A stretch of DNA of 64,000 nt from Chelativorans xinjiangensis (GTDB taxonomy: Bacteria; Pseudomonadota; Alphaproteobacteria; Rhizobiales; Rhizobiaceae). Position 1 is the first letter of the stretch. Each line of letters starts with the position of its first letter. The DNA is taken from positions 62,001 through 126,000 of the forward strand of contig NZ_WQNH01000009.1 in NCBI RefSeq assembly GCF_009812055.1, in the 5' to 3' direction. Made by a program: the position numbers and the translations under genes. Positions 52,982 through 61,573 of the stretch are shown here, one piece after another. Under the pieces are notes generated by a model. The model worked only from the letters and a program-made list of their open reading frames with translations, had not been told where the DNA came from and did not search any database.

Positions 52982-54124
52982 ATGGATCGGTTTTATTCAG
53001 AGGAACAACGCCTGCTTCGCGACAGCGTGCGGCGCCATGTTGAGGAAACGGTGATGCCGGCGGCCCAGGCCGTCGACCGCGACGACGTCTTTCCGCGCGC
53101 GCTCTACAGGGGCCTCGCCGGGCTCGGCCTGTTCGGCGTCTCGCTGGCGGAAGAGGCCGGCGGCAGCGGCCTCGACACGATTGCGGCCTGCATCGTCATG
53201 GAAGAGATCGCACGCGGCTCCGGGGCGCTCGGCAACGCCTACGCAATTCCCGTCGAGGCCGCCCTTCTCCTCAGCGAGCACGGCGGCGACTTCCACCGCG
53301 GCTTCATCCCCGGCATCCTGGCCGGCGACGTCATTCCGGCGACCGCCGCGACGGAGCCGGATTGCGGCTCCGACGTTGCGGCGATGCGCACCACGGCCGA
53401 TCGCGACGGCGACGACTACATCATCAACGGCGTCAAGGCCTGGGTCACCTTCGGCGGCGTCGCCGATTTCGTCATGGTCTTCGCCAAGACCGACCGCAAC
53501 GCCGGCCAGAAGGGCATAAGCTGTGTCCTCGTCGAGATGGACCGCCCCGGCGTCTCGCGCGGCAAGCACGAGGAGCTTCTCGGCATGCATGGCCTCGCCG
53601 ACTGCCAGATCGCCTTCGACGATGTGCGCGTTCCCGTTGCCAACCGCATCGGCCCCGAGAACGAGGCCTTCAAGATGGCGATGGCCAACTTCAACTTCTC
53701 GCGCCTCATGATGTCGTCCATGGCGCTGGGCATGGCTCAAGCGGCGATGGAGGACGCGGTCGCCTATGCCAAGTCGCGCCGGCAGTTCGGCTCGGAGATC
53801 ATCAAGTTCCAGGCGATCCAGTTCATGCTGGCCGACATGTCGAAGGACGTGGCGGCGGCCAGGCTCCTGATCCATCATGCCGCCCGCCTGCACGACGCCG
53901 GCTACCCAATCGCCAAGGAGGCGGCGCACGCCAAGCTGTTCACCACCGACATGGCCATGACCCACGTCTCCAACGCGCTGCAGATTCACGGCGGCAACGG
54001 CTACTCGAAGGAGTACCGCATCGAGCGCATCTTCCGCGACATAAGGCTGGCCCAGATCTACGAAGGCACCAACCAGATCCAGCGGCTGATCATCGCGCGC
54101 CAGCTCGAGAAGGAGTTCGCATGA
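52982..54124 (+). CDS. Acyl-CoA dehydrogenase (cluster copy 2)
   Basis: A 380-residue FAD enzyme. ATAATEPDCGSDVAAMRTTA and HGGNGYSKEYRIERIFRDIR are family signatures, and IYEGTNQ has the catalytic Glu. It is only distantly like copy 1. It overlaps the CoA-transferase gene by 4 bp, so activation and dehydrogenation are linked in this half as well. Confidence 0.92.
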   Translation: MDRFYSEEQRLLRDSVRRHVEETVMPAAQAVDRDDVFPRALYRGLAGLGLFGVSLAEEAGGSGLDTIAACIVMEEIARGSGALGNAYAIPVEAALLLSEHGGDFHRGFIPGILAGDVIPATAATEPDCGSDVAAMRTTADRDGDDYIINGVKAWVTFGGVADFVMVFAKTDRNAGQKGISCVLVEMDRPGVSRGKHEELLGMHGLADCQIAFDDVRVPVANRIGPENEAFKMAMANFNFSRLMMSSMALGMAQAAMEDAVAYAKSRRQFGSEIIKFQAIQFMLADMSKDVAAARLLIHHAARLHDAGYPIAKEAAHAKLFTTDMAMTHVSNALQIHGGNGYSKEYRIERIFRDIRLAQIYEGTNQIQRLIIARQLEKEFA

Positions 54125-55737
54125 GACAGCCGGGCAAGATCAGCCTCATCTCCGCCGCCGAGGCCGCCGCGCTGGTCAAGGCTGGCGACGTGCTCGCCGT
54201 GGGCGGCAATGGCGGCAGCGGCGTCCCCGAGACCGTGCTGGAAGCGCTCGAGCAGCGCTTCCTCGACAACGGCGGACCCGGCGGCCTGACGCTGCTGCAC
54301 GTGACCGGGATCGGCGCCGTCACCGAGCACGGGCTCTGCCGCCTCGCCCATCCGGGCCTCGTCGCCCGCGTCTTCGGCGGCAATTTTGGCCTCCAGATGC
54401 CCTTCATGAAACGTATCCGGACCGGCGAAATTGAGGGCTACAACTTTCCGCAGGGCGTGATGGCCCAGCTCTTCCGCGCCATGGCCGGCAAGCAGCCCGG
54501 CGTCATCACCCATGTCGGGCTAGGCACCTATATGGACCCGCGCCAGGACGGAGCGCGCATGAACGAACGCACCACTGAGCCGATGGTCGAGCTGGTCGAA
54601 CTCGCCGGCCGCGAATGGCTGTTCTACCGCGCGCCGACGCCGAGCGTTGCCTTCATCCGCGGCACCAGCGCCGACGAGGACGGCTATGTCTCGATGGAGC
54701 ACGAGGCAACCACGCGCGAGGACCTCTCGATTGCCCAGGCGGTTCACAATGCCGGCGGCATCGTGATCTGCCAGGTCAAGCGGCTGGTCAAACGCGGCAG
54801 CCAGAACCCGCACATGGTCAAGATCCCCGGCTTCCTGATCGACCATTTCGTGCTCGTTCCCGACCAGATGCAGACCTATGCGACGCAGTACGACCCCAGC
54901 CGCTGCGGCGAGACGACCATTCCCGTCTCCAGCCTGACGCCCGATCCGCTGACGGAGCGGCGCGTGATCGCGCGGCGCGGCGCCTTCCAACTCCGGTCCG
55001 GCGACGTGATCAATCTCGGCGTCGGCATCTCGGCGATGATCCCCAACGTCGTCGCCGAGGAGGGCATGGACGAGATGATGACGCTGACGGTGGAATCCGG
55101 CGTCGTCGGCGGCGTCCCCGGCTACGCGCGCGAGTTCGGCACGGCCTACAATCCGCGCGCCATCCTCGACCAGGCCTATCAGTTCGACTTCTACGACGGC
55201 GGCGGCTTGGACTGCGCCTTCCTGTCCTTCGCCGAGGTCGACGGCGACGGCAACGTCAACGTGACCCGCTTCGGCGACCGCTATGACGGCTCGGGCGGCT
55301 TCATCAACATCTCGCAGAACGCGAGGCGCCTCGTGTTCAGCGGTTCGCTCACCGGCGGCGGGCTCGATGTCGCGGTCGAGAGCGGCCGCCTCGCCATCCG
55401 CAGCGAGGGCAAGTTCCGCAAGTTCGTGCCGGATGTCGGCCAGGTCAGCTTCAACGGCAGGCTGGCCCGCGAGCGCGGACAGGACGTCATCTACATCACC
55501 GAGCGCGCCGTCTTCCGGCTGGAGGCCGACGGCCTCGCGCTCGCCGAGATCGCGCCCGGCGTCAGGCTGAAGGAAGACGTGATCGACCAGGTCGGCTTCC
55601 CGCTGCGCGTCGACCCCGGCGTGAAGCTCATGGATCCGCGCATCTTCCGGCCGGGGCCGATGGGCCTGAGAGAGGACATTCTGGACGGCGCGGTCGGCGG
55701 AACCGGACCGGCGCTGCGCCTGGTGGGAGAACGCTGA
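54121..55737 (+). CDS. Acyl-CoA:acetate/3-ketoacid CoA-transferase (class I)
   Basis: A 538-residue single-chain class I CoA-transferase of the propionate CoA-transferase/YdiF type with fused alpha and beta parts. GDVLAVGGNGGSGVPE near the N-terminus is the CoA loop, and LTVESGVVGGVP holds the catalytic Glu of the ExG motif. It moves CoA from an acyl-CoA to a carboxylic acid. It overlaps the neighbours by 4 and 1 bp. Confidence 0.93.
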   Translation: MRQPGKISLISAAEAAALVKAGDVLAVGGNGGSGVPETVLEALEQRFLDNGGPGGLTLLHVTGIGAVTEHGLCRLAHPGLVARVFGGNFGLQMPFMKRIRTGEIEGYNFPQGVMAQLFRAMAGKQPGVITHVGLGTYMDPRQDGARMNERTTEPMVELVELAGREWLFYRAPTPSVAFIRGTSADEDGYVSMEHEATTREDLSIAQAVHNAGGIVICQVKRLVKRGSQNPHMVKIPGFLIDHFVLVPDQMQTYATQYDPSRCGETTIPVSSLTPDPLTERRVIARRGAFQLRSGDVINLGVGISAMIPNVVAEEGMDEMMTLTVESGVVGGVPGYAREFGTAYNPRAILDQAYQFDFYDGGGLDCAFLSFAEVDGDGNVNVTRFGDRYDGSGGFINISQNARRLVFSGSLTGGGLDVAVESGRLAIRSEGKFRKFVPDVGQVSFNGRLARERGQDVIYITERAVFRLEADGLALAEIAPGVRLKEDVIDQVGFPLRVDPGVKLMDPRIFRPGPMGLREDILDGAVGGTGPALRLVGER

Positions 55738-56219
55738 TGCAGTCGAGACCGCACGAGGAACTGGTGGACCTCTGCTACGAGGACGTGATCGTCGGCGAGG
55801 AAGTGATCACCGACAGTCACACGGTGACCTGGGAGGACGTGCAGTCCTTCGCCGCGCTCACCCGCGACCGCCATCCCCTGCACACGGATGCCGACTATTG
55901 CAGCCGCACCGCCTTCGGGCGGCCGATCGCGCATGGCCTCTACGGTGTGGCGCTGATCGAAGGGCTGAAGGCCGAACTGAAACTCTACCAGAACACCTCG
56001 ATCGCTTCGCTCGGCTGGGACAAGGTGCGCTTCAGGGCGCCCATCTTCCCCGGCGACACGCTTCATGTTCACGTGCGTTTCGCGAGCAAGCGCGAAAGCC
56101 AGAGCGGGCCGCACGGAATCGTTGTCGAACGGATCGAGATGCTGAATCAGCAAGGCATGGTCGTGATCGATGCGGAACACGCGGCCATGCTGGTGAAGCG
56201 CGCCGGGTCCATCGCTTGA
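55737..56219 (+). CDS. MaoC-family hydratase
   Basis: A 160-residue hot-dog hydratase. TRDRHPLHTDADYCSRTAFG includes the Asp-x4-His motif and FGRPIAHGLYGVAL the HG-L loop. It would hydrate the enoyl-CoA made by the adjacent dehydrogenase. The ATG shares a base with the CoA-transferase stop. Confidence 0.9.
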   Translation: MQSRPHEELVDLCYEDVIVGEEVITDSHTVTWEDVQSFAALTRDRHPLHTDADYCSRTAFGRPIAHGLYGVALIEGLKAELKLYQNTSIASLGWDKVRFRAPIFPGDTLHVHVRFASKRESQSGPHGIVVERIEMLNQQGMVVIDAEHAAMLVKRAGSIA

Positions 56220-56390
56220 ACCGGGTGGCCGCCTCTGGCACACAGGAATCGGTCTAGGGTCTGGCCCCGTAATAGGGCCAGACCCAAGTCCACGATGCGC
56301 GAATGGGGAGAGAAGGACGGCCATGAAAAGCGGATCGAGTTGCAACACCTGCGGCGGCCCTTCAGTCAACGGTGGCGGCCGGATACGCTC

Positions 56391-57101
56391 ATGAGCGGAA
56401 ACAACCGACGCGTCCGGACGAACGGCGGCCGCGACGCTGCTGTAGCGGACGAACTTTCCTCGACCTCGGTCGAGCAGGCGACGGCGATGATCCGCCAGGC
56501 GATCCTTTCCGGCCGCTACGGCCCCGGCGAGCGGATCAAGGTGGCGGACCTTTCCAATCAGTTCGGCTTCAGCCCGATGCCACTGCGCGAGGCTCTGCGC
56601 AAGCTGGAAGGCGAAGGGTTGGTCGAGGTGGAGCCGAACAGGGGCGCGATCGCACGCCGGCTTGATCGCCGCTTCGTCGAGGACCTGTTCGAGCTCAACA
56701 CCGAGTTGCGCATCTTCGCGCTCAGGCGCGGGCTGAAAGCGATGACCATGGATCGGCTGGATGAGCTGGAACGGATTGCGCAGGGTTATCAGGAAGCCGT
56801 CGACCGTGAGGAATTCGAGACAGGACTCGGACTCAACCGCGAATTCAACGAAAAGCTCGTCGAGACCGGCGGCAACTCCGAGGCGCTGCGCGTCTTCCAG
56901 CGCGGCTGGGAAATGATCAGCGCCTTCCGCCGCCGCTACGGCTATCGCGCGGGGCGCCAGCAGGGACAGGCACGCGAAAACCGCATGCTGGTCGATGCCC
57001 TTCGCCGCCAGGATCTGCAACTCGCCGAGGCGCTGCTGCGCATGCAGCACGCGGCGGCGGTCGAGGACCTGATCGACCGCCTGGAGGGCCAGGACGGCTG
57101 A
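56391..57101 (+). CDS. GntR-family (FCD) transcriptional regulator
   Basis: A 236-residue regulator. The winged helix includes MIRQAILSGRYGPGERIKVA and GFSPMPLREALRKLEGEGLV, followed by an FCD-type helical effector domain of about 140 residues. The operators at 52443-52471 and 52937-52948 are its likely targets. It ends the plus-strand half of the cluster. ATG at 56391 is preferred over 56295. Confidence 0.9.
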   Translation: MSGNNRRVRTNGGRDAAVADELSSTSVEQATAMIRQAILSGRYGPGERIKVADLSNQFGFSPMPLREALRKLEGEGLVEVEPNRGAIARRLDRRFVEDLFELNTELRIFALRRGLKAMTMDRLDELERIAQGYQEAVDREEFETGLGLNREFNEKLVETGGNSEALRVFQRGWEMISAFRRRYGYRAGRQQGQARENRMLVDALRRQDLQLAEALLRMQHAAAVEDLIDRLEGQDG

Positions 57102-57559
57102 CGCCAAGTCGGTCGGCTGCGGCAGTCAATCAGATCCGCCCAATGCCGGCTCAGCACAATACGCCAATCGTCGTGCTGCAGATCCGCGATGCTCGCAGAC
57201 GGCCCGCTCAAGCGATCCTCACGCTCACTTCCGCCGGCGCGCAATTGGGGGTGTTACGCGATGACTTTAACCTCCCGCGCAAGCGATCAATCTCATTGAG
57301 GTCGAGCGCAGACGCGAAAATAATTCCGGAAAATATTGAAATAGCGTATCTATTTCTGAAGCTTGGTTGCGGGGGCTCGCAACTACCGATACCGACATTC
57401 GCTGGTGGTTCCTGTGTGACGACCTAAGCGTTCGAGAACAGCCCGGTGGTTGTTTCCTTTACGCGTTCTTTATGCGCAGAAGCAGCCTTCCCTATGGCGC
57501 CCTTACGTCCCTCCCGCAGCGCCACCTATCGGGCCGACATCCACCAAAGGAGTCGGCTC
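57102..57559. other. Gene-free boundary region
   Basis: No supported gene. It contains the right 31-bp direct repeat and, at 57366-57383, GTTGCGGGGGCTCGCAAC, whose ends pair. Confidence 0.5.
57373..57403 (+). repeat. 31-bp direct repeat, right copy flanking the catabolic cluster
   Basis: Matches 37595-37625 at 29 of 31 bases in the same orientation. It sits between the GntR gene and the kdp remnant. Confidence 0.75.
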
Positions 57560-57643
57560 ATGCTCGACCTGATCTATATCGCGCTCGCCGTTGGCGGCTT
57601 TCTGGCTTTCGCGCTCGCCGTGCGCGCCTGCGAAAGCTTGTGA
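57560..57643 (+). CDS. Small membrane peptide upstream of kdpF
   Basis: A 27-residue peptide (MLDLIYIALAVGGFLAFALA, then VRACESL) forming one membrane helix. AAAGGAG lies 9 bases before the ATG. Short hydrophobic peptides are found before kdpF in related genomes. Its role, if any, would be in the Kdp complex, which is broken here. Confidence 0.6.
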   Translation: MLDLIYIALAVGGFLAFALAVRACESL

Positions 57644-57653
57644 GGTGCCGGCG

Positions 57654-57740
57654 ATGATCGAATATCTCATCGGCGGCGCTATCGCGCTGGCGCTTCTCGC
57701 CTACCTCATGGCCGCGCTGCTGCGGCCGGAACGGTTCTGA
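57654..57740 (+). CDS. kdpF: K+-transporting ATPase subunit KdpF
   Basis: A 28-residue single-helix peptide (MIEYLIGGAIALALLAYLMA, then ALLRPERF). The LLRPERF end is characteristic of KdpF, the small stabilising subunit of the Kdp potassium pump. It is intact, but the rest of the operon is lost, so it is probably without function. Confidence 0.85.
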   Translation: MIEYLIGGAIALALLAYLMAALLRPERF

Positions 57741-57745
57741 GGGAG

Positions 57746-58068
57746 GTGCACGTAGCAACCGATCTGCTTCAATTCTTGCTTTACGCCGTTATCCTCGTTG
57801 CGCTCGCCTAGCCGCTGGGCGCCTATATGGCGCGTGTTTTCCAGGGCGAGCGCACCCTGCCGTCGCCGGTCCTGGCGCCGGTAAAACGTGGCGTCCATGC
57901 CCTTGCCGGCAAGTGCGCCACGCAGAACCAGCACTGGACGCGCTATGCGCTGTTTAGCGTTCAACCCCGCCGGCTGGCTGTTCCTCTATGCCATCCTGCG
58001 GCTCCAACATCTCCTGCCATGGAACCCGGAAGGTTTGGCGTCCATGTCGCCGGACCTCGCCTTCAACA
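57746..58068 (+). pseudogene. kdpA: kdpA 5' fragment, frameshifted
   Basis: From about 57746 the frame reads ATDLLQFLLYAVILVALA, then TAG at 57809-57811 where Lys is expected, then [18 protein letters not shown]. After QHWTRYAL (near 57950) similarity continues in another frame as [16 protein letters not shown] and SMSPDLAFN. KdpA should be about 560 residues; only about the first 120 positions remain, with one internal stop and at least one frameshift. At about 58068 the sequence switches to kdpE. Confidence 0.82.
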
Positions 58069-58350
58069 TATCGACGTCGCCGCGCACGAGGTTCGCAAGG
58101 ACGGTCAGCCGCTGAAGCTGACACGCAAGGAGTTCGACGTTCTGTGGACGCTCGCCCGCCACGCCGGCCGCATCGTCACGCATCGCACGCTGCTCAGCGA
58201 GGTCTGGGGCAAGGCGCATGAGCACGACACGCAATATCTCAGGGTGTTCATCCGCCAGCTTCGCCAGAAGCGGGCGATGACCCGGCAAATCCCCGCTACA
58301 TTATGAACGATCCCGGTGTCGGCTACCGGATGCTCGACACTTTTGAATGA
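58069..58350 (+). pseudogene. kdpE: kdpE 3' fragment (DNA-binding domain), frameshifted
   Basis: [20 protein letters not shown], then [20 protein letters not shown] and [18 protein letters not shown] are the C-terminal winged helix of KdpE. A frameshift near 58275 moves the rest ([20 protein letters not shown]) into another frame, ending at TGA 58350. The join to kdpA at about 58068 implies deletion of the rest of kdpA, kdpB, kdpC, kdpD and the KdpE receiver. Confidence 0.82.
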
Positions 58351-58382
58351 CCCGGCCCGGCCGCCCAGGGCTTCTCTCCTCG

Positions 58383-59054
58383 TCAGCTCACGGCCGCGAA
58401 CTTCTCCACCAGCTTGGTCGGACCGGAGACAATCAGCAGGTCGCCCCGCTCGATCATGGTTTCCGGCGTCGCATAGGTGAACTCCGTCCGCGGCCGTTTC
58501 ACGCCCACGACGGTCACGCCATATTTGCTCCTGACGCCGGACTCTTCGAGCGTCTTGCCGACAGCCTCCCTCGGGGCCCGCGTTTTGGCGATGGCGAAGC
58601 CGTCGTCGAACTCGATGAAATCGATCATCTTGCCCGTGACCAGATGCGCCACCCGCTCGCCCATGGCGGCTTCCGGGTAGACGACATGATGCGCGCCGGT
58701 GCGCTCCAGGATGCGGCCATGCCGAGGGTTCACGGCCTTCGCCCAGATGTCCGGAACGCCCAGTTCGGAGAGCGCCAGCACGGTCAGAACGCTCGCCTCG
58801 ATATCGCTACCGATCCCCACCACGGCTCGGGAATAGTCCTCCACACCGAGACGGCGCAGGGCATCCGCGTTGCTGCTGTCGGCCTCCACCACATGGGTCA
58901 GGCGGTCGGCCCAGGTCTGCACCAGTTCCGTATCCTCGTCGATGGCAAGAACATCATGGCCCAGATGGACGAGGGACTGCGCGACGGCGCTGCCGAACCG
59001 GCCGAGACCGATGACGACGACGCCATTGTCATTGTGCGGGGTGTTCTTAGCCAA
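58383..59054 (-). CDS. ktrA: KtrA/TrkA-type potassium channel regulatory subunit
   Basis: A 223-residue RCK protein. The RCK_N Rossmann fold GLGRFGSAVAQSLVHLGHDV is followed by Asp in VLAIDEDTE, and the RCK_C domain covers about the last 80 residues. It gates the KtrB/TrkH channel. No ATG fits; TTG at 59054 begins MAKNTPHNDNGVVVIGLG and has GAGGAG 10 bases before it. It overlaps the end of ktrB by 8 bp. The protein is intact although its channel is broken. Confidence 0.85.
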   Translation of the reverse strand: MAKNTPHNDNGVVVIGLGRFGSAVAQSLVHLGHDVLAIDEDTELVQTWADRLTHVVEADSSNADALRRLGVEDYSRAVVGIGSDIEASVLTVLALSELGVPDIWAKAVNPRHGRILERTGAHHVVYPEAAMGERVAHLVTGKMIDFIEFDDGFAIAKTRAPREAVGKTLEESGVRSKYGVTVVGVKRPRTEFTYATPETMIERGDLLIVSGPTKLVEKFAAVS

Positions 59055-60568
59055 CGATTGGGCGCTCCTCTGGATAACGGAAGGGAACATAGCGCTCTTG
59101 CAGCGCAAGCGCGCTGGCGAGCGTGATGGTGCCGACCCGGCCGACGAACATCAGGACGATGATCGTCAACTGCCCTGCGGCAGGGAGATCCCCGGTGATG
59201 CCGGTGGACAGGCCGACCGTCGCAAAAGCCGAGACGGCTTCAAAAATGACATCCTGCAGAGGAAAGCTGGTCACGCTGAGAAGAACGAGCACGCCCGCGC
59301 CGATGATCCCCGCCGCCAGCAGCACGACGGTCAGGGCCTGGCGCTGGACATGGGCGCCGATGCGGCGGTTGAAAGCCGTCGCGTCGTTCTGCCCGCGAAT
59401 TTCCGCCCACACCACGAAACCGAGCAGGAAGAAGGTGGTGACCTTGATGCCGCCGGCCGTCCCGGCGCTGCCGCCGCCGATCAGCATCAGCGCATAGGTC
59501 ACGGTCAGCGTCTCGATCCGCATGCTGCCCACATCGATGCTGTTGAAGCCGGCCGTCCGGGTCATGACGGAATGGCTCGCGGCGTTCAAGAGCTTTTCGG
59601 GCCAGTCGAAGACGCCGAGGGTCGCCAGTGACCTTGATGCCGCCGGCCGTCCCGGCGCTGCCGCCGCCGATCAGCATCAGCGCATAGGTCACGGTCAGCG
59701 TCTCGATCCGCATGCCGCCCACATCGAAGCTGTTGAAGCCGGCCGTCCGGGTCATGACGGAATGGCTCGCGGCGTTCAAGAGCTTTTCGGGCCAGTCGAA
59801 GACGCCGAGGGTCGCCGGATTGCTCCACTCGTAGGCGGCGGTCGCGCCAAGGCCCAGAACCAGCAGGAAGGCAGTGCCCATGAGCGTGATCTTGGTGTGG
59901 ATCGACCAGCGCGCGGGCGTCAGCATTTCCTTGCGCAGTTCGAAGAGCACCGGGAAGCCCAGACCGCCGATCACCACGGCGGCCATGATCGGTGCAAGCA
60001 CTGCCGGATCGGTCGCAAATCCGGAAAGACTGTCGGAATAGGTGGAGAACCCCGCATTGTTGAAGGCCGAGACAGCCTGGAACAGGCCGTTCCAAAGCGC
60101 CTCGTCCCAGGGGTTGTCGTAGGAATAGCGCAATCGCAACGTAAGCATGAAAGTGGTCAGCAGTTCGACGATGACCGTCACCAGCAAGATGAGACGAAGT
60201 ATTCCGGTCACATCGCCAAGCGTCAGACTCTTCGTTTCCGCCTGGGCGACAAGACGGCTGGTCAGCTTGAGCCTTCGCGTGACCAGAAGCCCGAGCAGCG
60301 TTGCCCCGGTCATGATCCCGAAGCCGCCTACCTGAAACAGAACGAGGATCACGCCTTGGCCGAATGCTGACCAGTAGGTCGGTGTGTCCTGGACGATGAG
60401 GCCGGTGACGCAGATCGCTGAAGTGGCCGTAAACAGCGCCGTCAGGAACGGCGCTCCTTCCGGGCCGGACCGGGAAACCGGCAGCATCAGCAGTGCCGTG
60501 CCGACAAGAATGGCGATAAGGAAAGCCAGCGGCACCAGCCGGGCGGGGCGCTGAATCGGATGTCGCAA
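59047..60568 (-). pseudogene. ktrB: KtrB/TrkH potassium channel subunit, frameshifted by tandem duplication
   Basis: The N-terminal frame (60568 down to about 59627) codes for a KtrB with filter segments TATSAICVTGLIV, FQAVSAFNNAGFS and RTAGFNSFDVGG. It then runs into a duplicated 190-bp block and shifts frame after GGIKVT, giving nonsense to 59240. The correct C-terminal frame (TTFFLLGFVVWAEI; EAVSAFATVGLSTG) resumes from the second copy and ends at 59047. Removing one copy would restore about 440 codons. Confidence 0.88.
59438..59816. repeat. 190-bp tandem duplication inside ktrB
   Basis: 59438-59626 and 59628-59816 are copies with period 190. They differ at two positions only (59525/59715 and 59538/59728). 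As 190 is not a multiple of three, it breaks the frame. The differences suggest that it is a real, ageing duplication rather than a simple assembly echo. Confidence 0.92.
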
Positions 60569-60862
60569 TATGGCCGCTCGTCTTTTCGGGAAGATGCAGA
60601 GACTGGATAGGCCCTTGTGCTCGCCCTACAACACAGACCACATTTGGCCAGACCAGAAGCCCTCAATAAGCTGACCGGTTGATTGTCGGACCGCGCCTCA
60701 TCCCCCGCCGATGGTGACGTCCCAAGACGTGGTGTAACTGGTTAGCGCGGTGGTCATCGGCGCTTTCCGGTAGGGTCTGGTTGTCGAAGCCAACTCCTGA
60801 CTGGAAGGATCTCCATTCACCGGGAGGCAAGGAACATTCCATCCTTAGCCTCCAAACACCCT
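60569..60862. other. Gene-free stretch between livF and ktrB
   Basis: About 294 bp without a supported gene; it should hold the ktrB promoter. Confidence 0.4.
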
Positions 60863-61573
60863 TTAGACTCCTCCGTTGCCGATGTTGCCAAGATAGAGCT
60901 CCGCCGCCCTCTGGTCGGCCAAAAGCACGTCTGCCGCTCCGTCGAGAGCGACAAGACCGCCGTCGAGAATGCAGCCTCGGTCGGAAATAGCCAGAGACTG
61001 GCGGGCCCGCTGTTCGACGATCAGCACCGATACCCCAAGCGAGGGCAACTGACGGATGAGCGCAAAGGACGCGGCCACCTTGTTCGGCGAGAGGGCTGCC
61101 GTCGGTTCGTCGAGCAACATCAGCCGGGGTTTCGGCACCAGCGCCCGGGCAAAGGCAAGCTGCTGGCGCTCGCCGCCCGAAAGGCTGCCGGCACGCATCC
61201 GCCGCCTCTCGGCGAGAAGCGGGAAGGTCGCAAAAAGCTCCTCGATGCGCTGCCGGTTGCTGCTGGAAACCACCTGAAGGTTTTCGAGAATCGTCAGATT
61301 GGCAAAGACATTGGCCACCTGCGGCACGTAGCCGATGCCGAGCGCCATGCGCGCTTCGGCCGAGAGCGATGCGATATCCTTGCCCATGAAGGAGATCACG
61401 CCGCTCGAACGCGGCAAAAGGCCGACGATCGCCTTGGCGAGGGTTGATTTGCCCGCGCCGTTGGTGCCCGCGACGGTCAGGATCTCGCCGTCGGCCAGGT
61501 CAAGATCGATGCCGTTGAGGATATCGACTTCCGAATAGCCGCCGCGCAAATCGCGAATGGACAGGATGGTCAT
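60863..61573 (-). CDS. livF: Branched-chain amino acid type ABC transporter ATP-binding protein LivF
   Basis: A 236-residue ATPase. Walker A GTNGAGKST, signature LSGGERQQLAFARAL, and Walker B LMLLDEPTAALSP are present. It overlaps livG by 4 bp and ends the livHMGF run. The substrate is unknown because the binding-protein gene is outside the window. Confidence 0.93.
   Translation of the reverse strand: MTILSIRDLRGGYSEVDILNGIDLDLADGEILTVAGTNGAGKSTLAKAIVGLLPRSSGVISFMGKDIASLSAEARMALGIGYVPQVANVFANLTILENLQVVSSSNRQRIEELFATFPLLAERRRMRAGSLSGGERQQLAFARALVPKPRLMLLDEPTAALSPNKVAASFALIRQLPSLGVSVLIVEQRARQSLAISDRGCILDGGLVALDGAADVLLADQRAAELYLGNIGNGGV

Noticed and set aside
53362-54120. Long upstream extension of the class I CoA-transferase frame
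   Set aside because: The extension overlaps the acyl-CoA dehydrogenase in another frame and is not protein-like; the ATG at 54121 with the 4-bp overlap is the natural start.
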